DNA of 45,823 nucleotides from CAYYHA01 sp964471535 (GCA_964471535.1 CAYYHA010000007.1:1-45823); one strand, 5' to 3'. Positions 17,123 through 25,848 are shown, counted from the first letter of the stretch. Numbers and translations: made by a program. The notes: generated by a model from the sequence alone, not told the origin.

Positions 17123-19074
17123 AGGCGCCTGAGGGAGAGGGCCCCACCGTCGAGCACCTCGAGGCGCCAGCCGGGAGGGAGGTAGGTGGTGGAAGAGTAC
17201 TCGGTGACGACGGCCGGCCCGAGCAGGGTGGACCCCGCCGGCAGGTCCGCACGGGGCACCACCCCGCCCGAGAGTGCGCGCGGTGGTCCCCCGGGCGCGC
17301 GGCTGACCGGACGCGGCGGCTCGGCCCCCACCACGCGCACGCGCGCGTTCACCCACTCCACGTCGCGCTCGAGGCGGTAGCCGAAGGCACGTGCATGGGC
17401 CTCGTGGAAGCGCGCCACCGTCTCCCGGGGGTCGCCGCCGTGGGAGACCGAAAGCTCGTAGCTCTGCCCCGCGTATCGCAGCTCGGCGAGGTGCTGGGCG
17501 CGGAGGGTGCGGGGGTCGTAGCCAAGCGCGGCGAGTTCGGCGACGAGGCCATCGGTGAGTTCCTGGTAGACCGAGGCCAGCGGGGTGGCCGGCACCGGGT
17601 CGCCGTGCGCGATGCGCAGCAGCACCGACCGTGCCCGCTCCCGGCGGGGCGCGGCGACCAGCATCCCGAACGCGGAGAGAAGGCCGGGGTGCGGGGGGAC
17701 GAGCACCTCGGGCATGCCGAGCATCGCCGCGAGCTCACAGGCGTGCAGCCCACCTGCGCCGCCGAAGGTCACGAGTGTGAAGCGGCGGGGATCGTGGCCG
17801 CGTTCCAGGGAGATGCGGCGGATCGCCCGGGCCATGACGCTGCAGGCCACGCGCAGGATCCCCTCGGCGCAGCGCTCCACGGTGAGCCCCAGGGTTCGAG
17901 CGAGGCCTCCCACCGCCTCCCGTGCGGCGTCGTCGTCGAGTTCCATCTCGCCGCCGAGAAAGTGCTCTGGGGCGAGGCGGCCGAGCACCACGTGGGCATC
18001 GGTCACCGTGGGCTCACGCCCGCCGCGCCCGTAGCAGGCCGGGCCCGGGTCGGCACCGGCGCTCTTCGGACCCACGCGCAGGGCGCCGCCGGCGTCCCGC
18101 CACGCCAGCGAACCACCGCCGGCGCCCACCGTGTGGATGTCGAGGGTGGGGATGCGCAGGGGATGTCCGCCGATCTCCGACCACGAGGTCGAGACCGGCT
18201 CGCCGTCGACCAGGGAGACGTCCGTCGAGGTGCCGCCCATGTCGAAGGTGACCACCCGCGTCCGCCCGGCGGCCCGCGCCGCCGCCGCGGCGCCCACCAC
18301 GCCCCCCGCCGGCCCCGAGAGGATGGTGTGCACCGCCTCCTCGCCCGCCTGCGCCGCGGGCAGGATCCCACCGCTGCTCTGCATCACGAAGAGCCGGGTC
18401 CCGGCGGGCAGGCTCTTCGACAGCCGCTCGAGGTAGCCGGCCATCTTTGGGGCCACGTAGGCGTTGATCGCCACCGTGCTCGTGCGCTCGTACTCCCGGT
18501 ACTCGGGCAAGAGTCGGTGGCTCTCGGTGACGGGGATCCCGAGCCGCTCGCGCAGCGCCCGGCCGATGCGGGCCTCGTCGGTGCCATCGGCGTAGGCGTG
18601 GAGGAGCACCACTGCCGCCGACTCGGGCCGCAGCCGTGCGGCGGCTGCCAGCGTCTCCTCGACGGCCGCTTCGGTGAGGGGCACGACGGCCTCGCCCTTC
18701 GGACCCCGGCGGACGTCGACGCCGATCCGCAGCGACTCGGGGATCACCGGCGCGGGGCGCTCCACCCGCAGCGCGTGGAGCTTCGGGCGGTGTTGCCGTC
18801 CGATGGTCAGCACGTCCTCGAAGCCGGCGTTGGTGACGAGGATGGCGCGGGCGCCCTTCCGCTCGAGGAGTGCGTTCGTGGCCACCGTCGAGCCGTGGAC
18901 CACCGTGTCGGGCGGTGGCGCATCCGCGGCCTCGCCCGCGAGCTGGGCGAGCCCGTCGAGGATCGCCCGCGACGGGTCCTCGGGGGTGGACAGGCGCTTG
19001 TGCACCGCGAGGCCGTCCGGCCTCTCGAGGAGGAGATCGGTGAAGGTCCCTCCGGTGTCCACTCCGGCACGCAT
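17119..19074 (-). CDS. hyuA: hydantoinase A / oxoprolinase family subunit
   Basis: A 651-residue ASKHA-fold ATPase subunit that should phosphorylate a cyclic amide substrate before hydrolysis by HyuB. The phosphate-binding loop GVDTGGTFTD is at residues 4-13, followed by HGSTVATNALLERKG and a second nucleotide-binding loop TFDMGGTSTDVSL near 275. Further family marks are HTVGAGGGSLAW, SAGADPGPACYGRGG and LVTFGGAGGLHA. The length is normal for bacterial HyuA. It leads a tightly coupled operon with hyuB and the metalloenzyme. The start at ATG 19074 lies nine bases after a minus-strand TATAGT (19084-19089) in a gap of only 25 bases to a divergent lipoprotein gene, so the transcript probably has little or no leader. 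Confidence 0.93.
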   Translation of the reverse strand: MRAGVDTGGTFTDLLLERPDGLAVHKRLSTPEDPSRAILDGLAQLAGEAADAPPPDTVVHGSTVATNALLERKGARAILVTNAGFEDVLTIGRQHRPKLHALRVERPAPVIPESLRIGVDVRRGPKGEAVVPLTEAAVEETLAAAARLRPESAAVVLLHAYADGTDEARIGRALRERLGIPVTESHRLLPEYREYERTSTVAINAYVAPKMAGYLERLSKSLPAGTRLFVMQSSGGILPAAQAGEEAVHTILSGPAGGVVGAAAAARAAGRTRVVTFDMGGTSTDVSLVDGEPVSTSWSEIGGHPLRIPTLDIHTVGAGGGSLAWRDAGGALRVGPKSAGADPGPACYGRGGREPTVTDAHVVLGRLAPEHFLGGEMELDDDAAREAVGGLARTLGLTVERCAEGILRVACSVMARAIRRISLERGHDPRRFTLVTFGGAGGLHACELAAMLGMPEVLVPPHPGLLSAFGMLVAAPRRERARSVLLRIAHGDPVPATPLASVYQELTDGLVAELAALGYDPRTLRAQHLAELRYAGQSYELSVSHGGDPRETVARFHEAHARAFGYRLERDVEWVNARVRVVGAEPPRPVSRAPGGPPRALSGGVVPRADLPAGSTLLGPAVVTEYSSTTYLPPGWRLEVLDGGALSLRRL

Positions 19075-19099
19075 CGTCCGCGCACTATACTGGGCCCCG
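19075..19099. promoter_or_regulatory. 25-base bidirectional promoter gap with overlapping -10-like boxes
   Basis: The eight bases ACTATACT (19084-19091) contain TATACT for the plus-strand gene (19086-19091, eight bases before ATG 19100) and, read on the other strand, TATAGT for hyuA (nine bases before its ATG). There is no space for Shine-Dalgarno sites or leaders, so both transcripts should be leaderless or nearly so. Confidence 0.45.
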
Positions 19100-19546
19100 A
19101 TGCGGCCTGCGATCTCGCCTCTTCGCCCGCTGGGGCTCTTGCTCGTGCTCGCCGCGTGTGCGGCGGGGCCCGACCCACGCTTCGAGGCGCTCTCCGACCA
19201 CGCGCGGGCGCAGTATGCCCGTTATCGGCACCTCCTCACCGAGCGGCAGCGGCTCCACTATCTCTCCCTCCCCGACGACCGCGCGCGCGATGCCTTCCTC
19301 CGGGATCTCGGCATCGACGCCCGCCTCGCCGCGATGCCGCCGCGCATCCGGGAGGCCATTTGGGCGCGGCAGGTCGTCGCCGGCATGACGCCGGAGCAGG
19401 TGCTCCTCGCTTGGGGACCCCCCGACACGGTGGTCCGCGAGGCGGGACTCGGGAAGCCGCGGATCTGGGTCTATCCAGGGCGCGGCCACATCCGCTTCGT
19501 GGATGGAAGGGTCGTCGAGGTGCGTTCCCGTGGGGGAACGCCGTGA
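19100..19546 (+). CDS. lipoprotein with BamE/SmpA-like motif
   Basis: A 148-residue predicted lipoprotein: signal peptide with lipobox LLVLAAC and acylated Cys at about residue 20. The middle is helical and charged (SDHARAQYARYRHLLTERQR). The C-terminal part contains GMTPEQVLLAWGPPD, which recalls the GM(T/S)xxxVxxxLGxPD motif of SmpA/OmlA (BamE) domains, followed by a short sheet WVYPGRGHIRFVDGRVVEV. BamE itself assists outer-membrane protein assembly, but this motif occurs in many unrelated lipoproteins, so no such role is claimed. The start is fixed by the signal peptide and by TATACT eight bases upstream. The coiled-coil gene follows after ten bases, probably as an operon. Confidence 0.75.
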   Translation: MRPAISPLRPLGLLLVLAACAAGPDPRFEALSDHARAQYARYRHLLTERQRLHYLSLPDDRARDAFLRDLGIDARLAAMPPRIREAIWARQVVAGMTPEQVLLAWGPPDTVVREAGLGKPRIWVYPGRGHIRFVDGRVVEVRSRGGTP

Positions 19547-19556
19547 GGGGTGCGCT

Positions 19557-20483
19557 GTGAGCGGAGAGCTGAAACGCCTCGAAGTCGACACCCTCGCCGA
19601 GGCCTACGAGCGCCTCGCCGAGGCGGAGGTGGAGCGGGCCGCGGTGGCCGCGCGGGCGAAGGAAGCTCGCCGTCGCCTCGAGCAGCGGGCCCACTACGTC
19701 CTGGGGAGCCTCGAGGCGGCGGAGCGCTTCCTGGACGAGGGGGACGAGGTGGGCGCCGGTGAGGGGCAGACAGCCGGCGGGCGGTCGACGGAGACGGCGG
19801 AAGGGCAGGGCGCGTCCTCGGCACTCGCCCGCCGCGAGGCGCTCCAAACCCAGCTGGCCGAGACGCGGGCCGCCTTCGCCCGCGAGCGGGCTGCACTCGA
19901 GGAGGAGCTTCGGACGGCCCGGCTTCGAGCCGAGGAGATCTTCGCTGCTGCACAGGCCGCGGTGGTGGAGCGGGTGGAGGCCTACCTGGAACACGCGAGA
20001 CCTCATCTGTCGGTCGAGGTGGCACATCTGGCCGACGGCCGGCGGGTCGTGCACCTGCGCCGGCCCGAGCGTGAGACCTCGGTGCTCTTGTGCCGGCTCC
20101 TCGCCGGGCGGCCGCCTGGCCGGCTCGACTTTCTCTCGGACGAGTCGGTGGATCGGGTGGAGGGGCCGGTCTACCTGGCGCAGCGCACGCCCGAGGTGGA
20201 CCCCGAGGCGATCCACGCCGGGGGCGCCGACGCCGAGGACGGGCTGCTCGCCCTCGACGGGCCGCTCCTCCCGATTCGCGCTCACATCCCGGTTCGCCTC
20301 CCGAAGGTGGCCTGGCCGCACCTGCGCCTCCGCACCCGGGGCGCCGTCCTCGAGCTGGAGAGTCGGGAGGAGGGCGAGCCCTACACCCACCTGGTGCCCG
20401 AGGCGCACGCCGAACTGTTCACCGGCTTCCTCGTCTCGCTGCAGGTGCGGGGGCGCTTGACCGTGGAGATCGACGTGCCGTAG
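19557..20483 (+). CDS. coiled-coil protein of unknown function
   Basis: A 308-residue soluble protein that I do not recognise. Residues about 5-60 and 85-150 are Ala/Glu/Arg-rich coiled coil, separated by a Gly/Ser/Thr-rich linker. From about 150 onward it is a mixed alpha/beta domain containing VEVAHLADGRRVVHLRRPE and ending in a short sheet LQVRGRLTVEIDVP. There is no signal peptide or membrane segment, so it is probably cytoplasmic. The start is GTG 19557, ten bases after the lipoprotein stop, with GAGGGG at a good distance. A longer reading frame from 19503 would overlap the previous gene and lacks this site. Confidence 0.7.
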   Translation: MSGELKRLEVDTLAEAYERLAEAEVERAAVAARAKEARRRLEQRAHYVLGSLEAAERFLDEGDEVGAGEGQTAGGRSTETAEGQGASSALARREALQTQLAETRAAFARERAALEEELRTARLRAEEIFAAAQAAVVERVEAYLEHARPHLSVEVAHLADGRRVVHLRRPERETSVLLCRLLAGRPPGRLDFLSDESVDRVEGPVYLAQRTPEVDPEAIHAGGADAEDGLLALDGPLLPIRAHIPVRLPKVAWPHLRLRTRGAVLELESREEGEPYTHLVPEAHAELFTGFLVSLQVRGRLTVEIDVP

Positions 20484-20591
20484 GTCCCTGTGGGAGGCTG
20501 GCGGGAGCGGGGAAGGCGCGGCGCCGGGCCTTCGCATGGCGAGGGGGATGCCGCCGCCGGCGCACCGCACCGTCCCACGAGTTCACCGAGG

Positions 20592-20621
20592 TAGGATCGA
20601 GAAGAGAGAGGACGAGAGATC
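20592..20621 (+). promoter_or_regulatory. -10-like TAGGAT with 24-base leader and Shine-Dalgarno
   Basis: TAGGAT (20592-20597) is followed by a purine-rich 24-base leader containing GAGAGAGGA before ATG 20622. This is the leadered counterpart of the same hexamer found next to other start codons. Confidence 0.4.
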
Positions 20622-21506
20622 ATGGACCGACCGGGCATGAACGACGAGCGAAGGAAGGACGCGCCAAGGGGCGTCGCTTTGCCGCGGATACGGTGGGCGG
20701 CACCGGGGCGCGGGGTCCGCCTCCTCTCCCCATGGCTCTTGCTCCTCCTCTTGTGTGGGTGCGAGCTCGTCTCCACGGTCAATGCCGAGCGGATGATCGT
20801 CGGCACCGTCCTGCGGACACCGCCGCTGACCGGCGCCGACGGGACGGTGGTGCAGGAGGGACTCACCGGTGCCAACGTCTTCTGGGGTGAGAAGGAGCCG
20901 GGGGTCGACGCGCTGACCGTTCCGCCCGTGGGCATCCCCGGTGCCAACGTCCGCGTGGGCATCCTCAGCAGCAGCGGCTATGCGGAGGTGGCCTTGACCG
21001 GACAGGGGGATGGGAACTACCGCATCACCTCCGCCGAGGCGCCGGACCTCGTCTACGAGGTGGGCGCGAGCTACCGCGTCGTCGTCGAGGACGACCGGCC
21101 CGAGCCCTGGGAGATCCCCGATGTGGAGGCGCCGGCCAGCGAGCAGCCGGCGGGGGTGCCGGTGCCGGGCGTCGATCCGCCGCACCCGGCCCAGACCGAT
21201 CTCGTCGTCTCCCGCTTCGGGCAGGACACTGCGTTCCTCAGCGTGTACCGGGTGACGGAAAGCGGCGTCGACGAGACCTGGTCGAACCGGCCTTCCGACG
21301 TGCAGGGCTTGCTCGCGATGGTGGTGGACCCCTCGGAGTGGAAGGCGACCGAGTTCACCGTGCCCGGTCAGAGCGCCTTCCCCCAGCCCGGCTTCTATGC
21401 GGTGGTGCTCACCACCGTGGAGCGCGGGGTGGCCGGCCCCGATCTCTTCGCCGCCAGTTCGCTCTTCGTTGGGGCCGGGGAGGTCGCCCCCCTCGAGGTG
21501 CAGTAG
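20622..21506 (+). CDS. lipoprotein of unknown function
   Basis: A 294-residue predicted lipoprotein with an unusually long, charged N-region (about 30 residues), a hydrophobic core WLLLLLLC and a lipobox LLCGC with Cys at about residue 47. The mature part is acidic and beta-rich with a Pro/Ala-rich linker near 165-190 (EQPAGVPVPGVDPPHPAQ). No family is recognised. ATG 20622 is preferred over ATG 20637 (MNDERR) because of the purine-rich ribosome-binding region. It ends 81 bases before the cyclase gene on the same strand, with a CGCCGC/GCGGCG hairpin between them. Confidence 0.75.
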   Translation: MDRPGMNDERRKDAPRGVALPRIRWAAPGRGVRLLSPWLLLLLLCGCELVSTVNAERMIVGTVLRTPPLTGADGTVVQEGLTGANVFWGEKEPGVDALTVPPVGIPGANVRVGILSSSGYAEVALTGQGDGNYRITSAEAPDLVYEVGASYRVVVEDDRPEPWEIPDVEAPASEQPAGVPVPGVDPPHPAQTDLVVSRFGQDTAFLSVYRVTESGVDETWSNRPSDVQGLLAMVVDPSEWKATEFTVPGQSAFPQPGFYAVVLTTVERGVAGPDLFAASSLFVGAGEVAPLEVQ

Positions 21507-21510
21507 CCCG

Positions 21511-21526
21511 CGCCGCCTCTGCGGCG
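21511..21526. terminator. CGCCGC-CTCT-GCGGCG hairpin between lipoprotein and cyclase genes
   Basis: A perfect six-base-pair stem (21511-21516 with 21521-21526) with a four-base loop lies four bases after the lipoprotein stop. No T-tract follows, so it may be an attenuator or an mRNA-stabilising hairpin; Rho-independent termination is unproven. Confidence 0.3.
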
Positions 21527-21587
21527 GCGCCCCGCTGCCCCGCTCGATTCTGCCCGCTTTGCCCCCTTCGCCCACGCCTGCCCCACC

Positions 21588-24116
21588 TTGAAGCTGAAGA
21601 TCCGCACACGACGGCGCCTCTATGCCGCCGCGGCTGGGTTCGCGGCGGGCCTGCTGACACTGGGATTCGCCCTCGCCGAACTGCCTTTGCTCGAGGACGC
21701 CGATGCGGCGCTCTACGACCGAATGGCGGTCCTGGCGCTGGCGCCGGAGCGTGCGTCGAAGAAGGTGCGGGTGCTGGACATCGACGAGGCCACCCTCGCC
21801 TACGTGCAGCAGGAGTATGCCGTGGGCTGGCCCTGGCCGCGGGAGTTCTTCGGCGTCCTCGTCGAGTTCCTGCGCCGACACGGTGCGGCGGCGGTGGGAT
21901 TCGACTTCATCTTCGGCCGCAATGCCCACGGCTACTCCGACGATCTGCTCTTCGCAGAGAGCCTTCGGCGAGCGGGGAATACGATGCTCGCCTTCTCCCT
22001 GCGTGGCATGGAGGCCGCCAGGCCGCCGGAGGCGCGGGTCGGAGTTCGGCTCTTCGAAACAGACGACGAGGCCGCCGCGTGGTCGGCGGTGGAGCGCATG
22101 CTCTCGCTGGGGCTCGACACCTGGATCTACGAGGATGAGAAGGGCCGGTGGCGGGTCTACGCAGGGGGCGACGACCCGAAGATCTTGCTGGCGCGCATCG
22201 CCCGCCATGAGCTCGATGTCTTCGCCCTCGATCCCAGCCTCGCGGAGGGAGAGGTTTCGGAAACAGAGGGCCTCGGTCTGGAGCGCCTGCGAGAGCGTCT
22301 TGCCGCCCGTGTGGTCCCGCTTCCGCCGCGGGCGCGCCACGTGGAGGGCGGCGATCTGGTAGAGCGCTTCGCGCTTGGCCCCGAGCCCGCTGGCCGTGAC
22401 TTCGCGCCGACCTCCGGAATCATGGCGCCACCCGCAGTACTCGCGCTTGCAGCCACCACGCTGGGTGCGGCCGATCAGGAGCTGGACCGCGACGGCATCG
22501 TCCGCCACTTCGAACCGGTGAAGGCACACGATGGGCAGCTCTATCCTTCCCTGCCGCTTGCGCTCCTCCTCGCCGCCTACCCCCCAGACGCGCGTCCGAA
22601 GGTGTCGTTCGAAGGATCCTGGTTTCGGGTGGGCGAGCACCGGATCCCTCTCGAGGGCGATACCACCTTCCGCCTTCGCTACCTGGCCCGCCGCGGGTAC
22701 GTCGAGGAGGGGCGGAACGCGAAGGCGGCGCTGCAGGATGCCCTGCGCGAGGCCGATGGTCTGCCCCTGAAGTACGATTGGAGCTTCCTGGAGGGCGCCT
22801 ACATTCTCGTCATGCCCAAGGCGGTGGCGCTGCTCGACCACTCGCCTAGCCCGGTCAACGATTACATGGCGGGCGGGGACATCAATGCGGTGGCCTTGGA
22901 CAACCTCCTCAATGGCGTGGCGGTGACCGTCCTGCCGCGGTGGGTGGAGGGGGCGGTTGCGCTCCTCCTGGCGCTCGTCTCGGTACTGCTCGCCGCCACC
23001 GTCACGGAGCGGGTCTCCGTGGAGGCAACGGGGACCTTTGGCGACGTGGTCCGCCTCATCCTCCGAGGCGTCGGGGGGGCGCTGGCCGCGGGCATCGTCG
23101 TCTTTCCGGTGGTCCTCGCCGACCACTACCTCTTCAAACACCACGACACCTACCTGAACTTGAGCCTGGTGCTTGCCACCCCACTCGTCGCCACACTCTT
23201 CAATGCCTTCACCGCGGAGCTCATGGAGCGGCGCGATCGCCGGAGCATCCACGAGGCCCTCGGCATCTACACCAGCGGGCTGGTCGCGGACCTGGTGGCC
23301 AGCGGCGGGGTCGAGGCGTTGGCCCCGCGCCGCGACGACATCAGCGTCTACTTCTCGGACATCGCCGGCTTCACCAGCTTCAGCGAGCGCATGGAGCCGG
23401 AGCACTTGGCGGAACTCCTCAACGCCTATCTCTCCGAGATGACCGAGGTCATCCTGCAGCACGAGGGGATCGTCGACAAGTACATCGGAGACGCGATCAT
23501 GGCCTTCTGGGGCTGGCGCGAGAGCCAGCCCGACCACCCGATTCGCGCGGTCCGCGCCGCGCTGGCGCTCGAGCGCCGTCTCGCCGAGATTCGCCCCGAG
23601 CTCGAAGCGCGCTTCGGTGTGCGCCTCGAGGTGCGGGCCGGGATCAACTCCGGCGTGGCGGTGGCGGGGAACCTGGGTTCGAGACAGAAGATGGCGGTCA
23701 CCCTCATGGGCGACGTGGTGAACCTTGCCTCGCGCCTCGAGGGTGCGAACAAGGCCTACGGCACCCGTCTGCTCGTGGGCGAGGCGACGTGGTCTCGCCT
23801 CGGGGGGCGCTTCCTCTGCCGTGAGATCGATCTCTTGCGGGTGAAGGGGAAGGACCGGCCGGTGCGCGTCTTCGAGCCCCTGTGCGAGGTGGACGAGGCC
23901 GAGGAGGCGGTCTCCGCCTTCGTGCAGCAGTGGGAAGAGGCGCTCGCGGCCTACCGCCGCCGGGACTTCGCAGCGGCGCTCGAATGCTTCGAGCGACTGT
24001 CCGGGACGCGGGTCAACGATGAGGTGGCGCAGCTCTATGTCTCGCGCTGCCGGGAATACCTCGCGGCGCCCCCGCCCGACACCTGGGATGGGGTCTTCGT
24101 GCTGCGAAGCAAGTGA
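21588..24116 (+). CDS. CHASE2-domain class III adenylate/guanylate cyclase
   Basis: An 842-residue membrane sensor that should make cAMP (or cGMP). The first membrane segment (about 12-32) is followed by a large extracytoplasmic CHASE2 domain (about 35-400; core VRVLDIDEATLAYV, HGAAAVGFDFIFGRN), then three membrane segments (about 445-545). The cyclase domain spans about 580-760. Metal-binding Asp591 (YFSDIAGFTSF) and Asp635 (GDAIMAFWG) are present, and Lys701 in QKMAVTLMGDVVN is the residue that favours ATP, so adenylate cyclase is likeliest. A TPR-like helical tail follows (ALAAYRRRDFAAALECFERL). The only plausible start is TTG 21588, without a visible Shine-Dalgarno, so coupling to the upstream lipoprotein transcript is possible. 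Confidence 0.93.
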   Translation: MKLKIRTRRRLYAAAAGFAAGLLTLGFALAELPLLEDADAALYDRMAVLALAPERASKKVRVLDIDEATLAYVQQEYAVGWPWPREFFGVLVEFLRRHGAAAVGFDFIFGRNAHGYSDDLLFAESLRRAGNTMLAFSLRGMEAARPPEARVGVRLFETDDEAAAWSAVERMLSLGLDTWIYEDEKGRWRVYAGGDDPKILLARIARHELDVFALDPSLAEGEVSETEGLGLERLRERLAARVVPLPPRARHVEGGDLVERFALGPEPAGRDFAPTSGIMAPPAVLALAATTLGAADQELDRDGIVRHFEPVKAHDGQLYPSLPLALLLAAYPPDARPKVSFEGSWFRVGEHRIPLEGDTTFRLRYLARRGYVEEGRNAKAALQDALREADGLPLKYDWSFLEGAYILVMPKAVALLDHSPSPVNDYMAGGDINAVALDNLLNGVAVTVLPRWVEGAVALLLALVSVLLAATVTERVSVEATGTFGDVVRLILRGVGGALAAGIVVFPVVLADHYLFKHHDTYLNLSLVLATPLVATLFNAFTAELMERRDRRSIHEALGIYTSGLVADLVASGGVEALAPRRDDISVYFSDIAGFTSFSERMEPEHLAELLNAYLSEMTEVILQHEGIVDKYIGDAIMAFWGWRESQPDHPIRAVRAALALERRLAEIRPELEARFGVRLEVRAGINSGVAVAGNLGSRQKMAVTLMGDVVNLASRLEGANKAYGTRLLVGEATWSRLGGRFLCREIDLLRVKGKDRPVRVFEPLCEVDEAEEAVSAFVQQWEEALAAYRRRDFAAALECFERLSGTRVNDEVAQLYVSRCREYLAAPPPDTWDGVFVLRSK

Positions 24117-24129
24117 TAGGATGCCGGCG
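24117..24129 (+). promoter_or_regulatory. -10-like TAGGAT overlapping the intergenic junction, 7-base spacer to ATG 24130
   Basis: TAGGAT (24117-24122) begins at the first base after the cyclase stop and stands seven bases before ATG 24130. Any -35 element would lie inside the cyclase coding region. Confidence 0.4.
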
Positions 24130-24744
24130 ATGGACGTACTGCGGAAAAAGAGGGGTGTTTGGGCCGGCGCCTTGGTGCTCGTGCTCTTCGCACTCGTGCT
24201 CGCTGGCGCGGCGGCCGCGGTTGCAGAAAAGAAATGGAAGCCGCGGATTTTCCATGTGCACGAATGGCGCGTCTTCGTGATGGCCGAGCCACGGCGATTC
24301 ACGAAGAAGCTGGGAGAGCTCCGCTACCTCGATCCGGTGAAGGTCATAGGCCCCTTCGACAGGGGCTGGTACCCGGTCGAGTACGAGGGGAAGCGCGGCT
24401 ACCTCCCCTACCAGGCCATCACCGTGGGAGAGCCTCCCAACAGCCTCGCCCGTGACCGGGTGTACAAGAAGCAACGGGGGCACGCCGTGCAGTTTGCGGC
24501 CCGCGGCTTCGGCCCCGATGTGGAGGCCGCCTACCGCAAGGACCACCCCGACCTCGACTTCGATCTGGTGGATGCGATGGAGGCGGTGGTGCCGGCGCCG
24601 GAGCGGGTGCGGCGCTTCGCTCAGGCGGGCGGTTTGGACATCCGCGAGCCCAAGATCCCGCCGGAGCCGACCGAGCCCCCGGAGACGGAAGCGCAGGGAT
24701 CGGCGGATGCGCAGCAGGACACGTCGAAGGGAGGTGGGGCATGA
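24130..24744 (+). CDS. membrane-anchored bacterial SH3-domain protein
   Basis: A 204-residue protein with an N-terminal hydrophobic segment (about 10-32, WAGALVLVLFALVLAGAAAA), probably a signal anchor. It is followed by a bacterial SH3-like domain at about 45-98 (EWRVFVMAEPRRF, GPFDRGWYPVEYEGKRGYLPY). Bacterial SH3 domains commonly bind cell-wall peptides, so a periplasmic role near peptidoglycan is likely but unproven. A charged helical stretch and a Pro/Glu/Gln-rich tail complete it. I start at ATG 24130 because TAGGAT ends seven bases before it; ATG 24121 in the same frame is possible and adds three residues. The stop overlaps the start of the protease gene by four bases (ATGA). Confidence 0.8.
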   Translation: MDVLRKKRGVWAGALVLVLFALVLAGAAAAVAEKKWKPRIFHVHEWRVFVMAEPRRFTKKLGELRYLDPVKVIGPFDRGWYPVEYEGKRGYLPYQAITVGEPPNSLARDRVYKKQRGHAVQFAARGFGPDVEAAYRKDHPDLDFDLVDAMEAVVPAPERVRRFAQAGGLDIREPKIPPEPTEPPETEAQGSADAQQDTSKGGGA

Positions 24745-25835
24745 GGCGGGTGCGCGCAGCGCTGCGGCCTCGCTCTGGTCAGGCGGAGGGGCGAAGCCGG
24801 GTCGCGGTCTTGGCCTGTCTTTTCGCGGCCGCGATCGCCGGGGGGTGTGCGAACCTCAACGCCTCGCTCGACCGGTTGGGTAAGGATCTGACCCAGACCT
24901 CCGAACGCCTGAACCGGGTCGTGGCCGCGCCGTTCAACGTGATCGGGGACTGGGTGACCGCCAGCGTGGAGGCGCTCCACCATCCTGCGGCCAAGAAGGG
25001 GTTCACGCCGCGGCAGGAGTACTACCTCGGCCGCACCGTCACCGCCCAGATTCTGGCCCGCTATGACAACGAGGTCGTGGGCCTGCGAGGCAAAGGGGCC
25101 AAGGCGAGCGCCACGCCCACGCTCGCCTACGTGGACTCGATCGCGCAGGTGGTTCTGCAGGGAGCCCGCAAGACCTATCCGGCGGAGGCCTACAAGGAGG
25201 CCGGGGTGACCGAACGGGTCCCCACCGTCTTCCGAGTGGCCATCGTGAAGGACGACGCCCCAGGCGCCTGGTCGGCACCGGGGGGCTTCACGGTGCTGAC
25301 CACGGGCATGCTCGATCTCTGTGAGAGCGAGGATGAGATTGCGGCGGTCCTCGCGCACGAGATGGGCCACATCTCCATGGCCCACGGTCTGGCGGCCGTG
25401 GATCCCAGCCGCCGGCAGCAGATCGACGAGGTGATCAAGGCGGCGGGAGCAGCCTTCACCGCCGAGCTGGGCAAACAGCTCGAGTTCATGAAGGACTTCA
25501 CCGACGACATCGCCAAGGCCCTCTTCGAAAGTGGCTACGAGAAGGAGTGGGAGTACGCCGCCGATGGACGCGGGGCGACGATCCTCACGGCCATCGGCTA
25601 CGATCCGGCCGCACTCGTCTCGGTGCTCCAGAAGCTGGACGCCTGGCAAAAGGCGCATGGAATGGGCGGCTGGAGCAAGACGCATCCCCCACCGAGCGAG
25701 CGCATCGCAAAGATCGAGCGCGCGATGCGCGAGCAGCACTTGAGTGCCGCGAAGGTGCCACGGGAGAAGCTCACCGTTCGCCGGCAGCGCTTTCTGCATC
25801 ACATGAAGGCGAAGACTGCGATGGCGGAACGCTGA
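24741..25835 (+). CDS. M48-family metalloprotease, lipoprotein
   Basis: A 364-residue zinc metalloprotease tethered to the membrane. The signal peptide ends in a lipobox-like AIAGGC (Cys about residue 36). The catalytic motif is HEMGH (His206, Glu207, His210), and the third ligand is probably Glu271 in EWEYAADGRG. The family context TTGMLDLCESEDEIAAVLAHEMGH is typical of BepA/LoiP/YcaL-type periplasmic M48 proteases, though the TPR domain of BepA is missing. It is translationally coupled to the SH3 protein and followed after 13 bases by a DjlA-like co-chaperone, so an envelope protein-quality function is the natural inference. Confidence 0.92.
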   Translation: MRRVRAALRPRSGQAEGRSRVAVLACLFAAAIAGGCANLNASLDRLGKDLTQTSERLNRVVAAPFNVIGDWVTASVEALHHPAAKKGFTPRQEYYLGRTVTAQILARYDNEVVGLRGKGAKASATPTLAYVDSIAQVVLQGARKTYPAEAYKEAGVTERVPTVFRVAIVKDDAPGAWSAPGGFTVLTTGMLDLCESEDEIAAVLAHEMGHISMAHGLAAVDPSRRQQIDEVIKAAGAAFTAELGKQLEFMKDFTDDIAKALFESGYEKEWEYAADGRGATILTAIGYDPAALVSVLQKLDAWQKAHGMGGWSKTHPPPSERIAKIERAMREQHLSAAKVPREKLTVRRQRFLHHMKAKTAMAER

Positions 25836-25848
25836 TCGACACCCAGCG

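Noticed and set aside
20022..20040. TGGCAC resembling a sigma-54 -24 element
   Set aside because: It lies inside the coiled-coil gene and has no matching -12 TTGC at the required distance.
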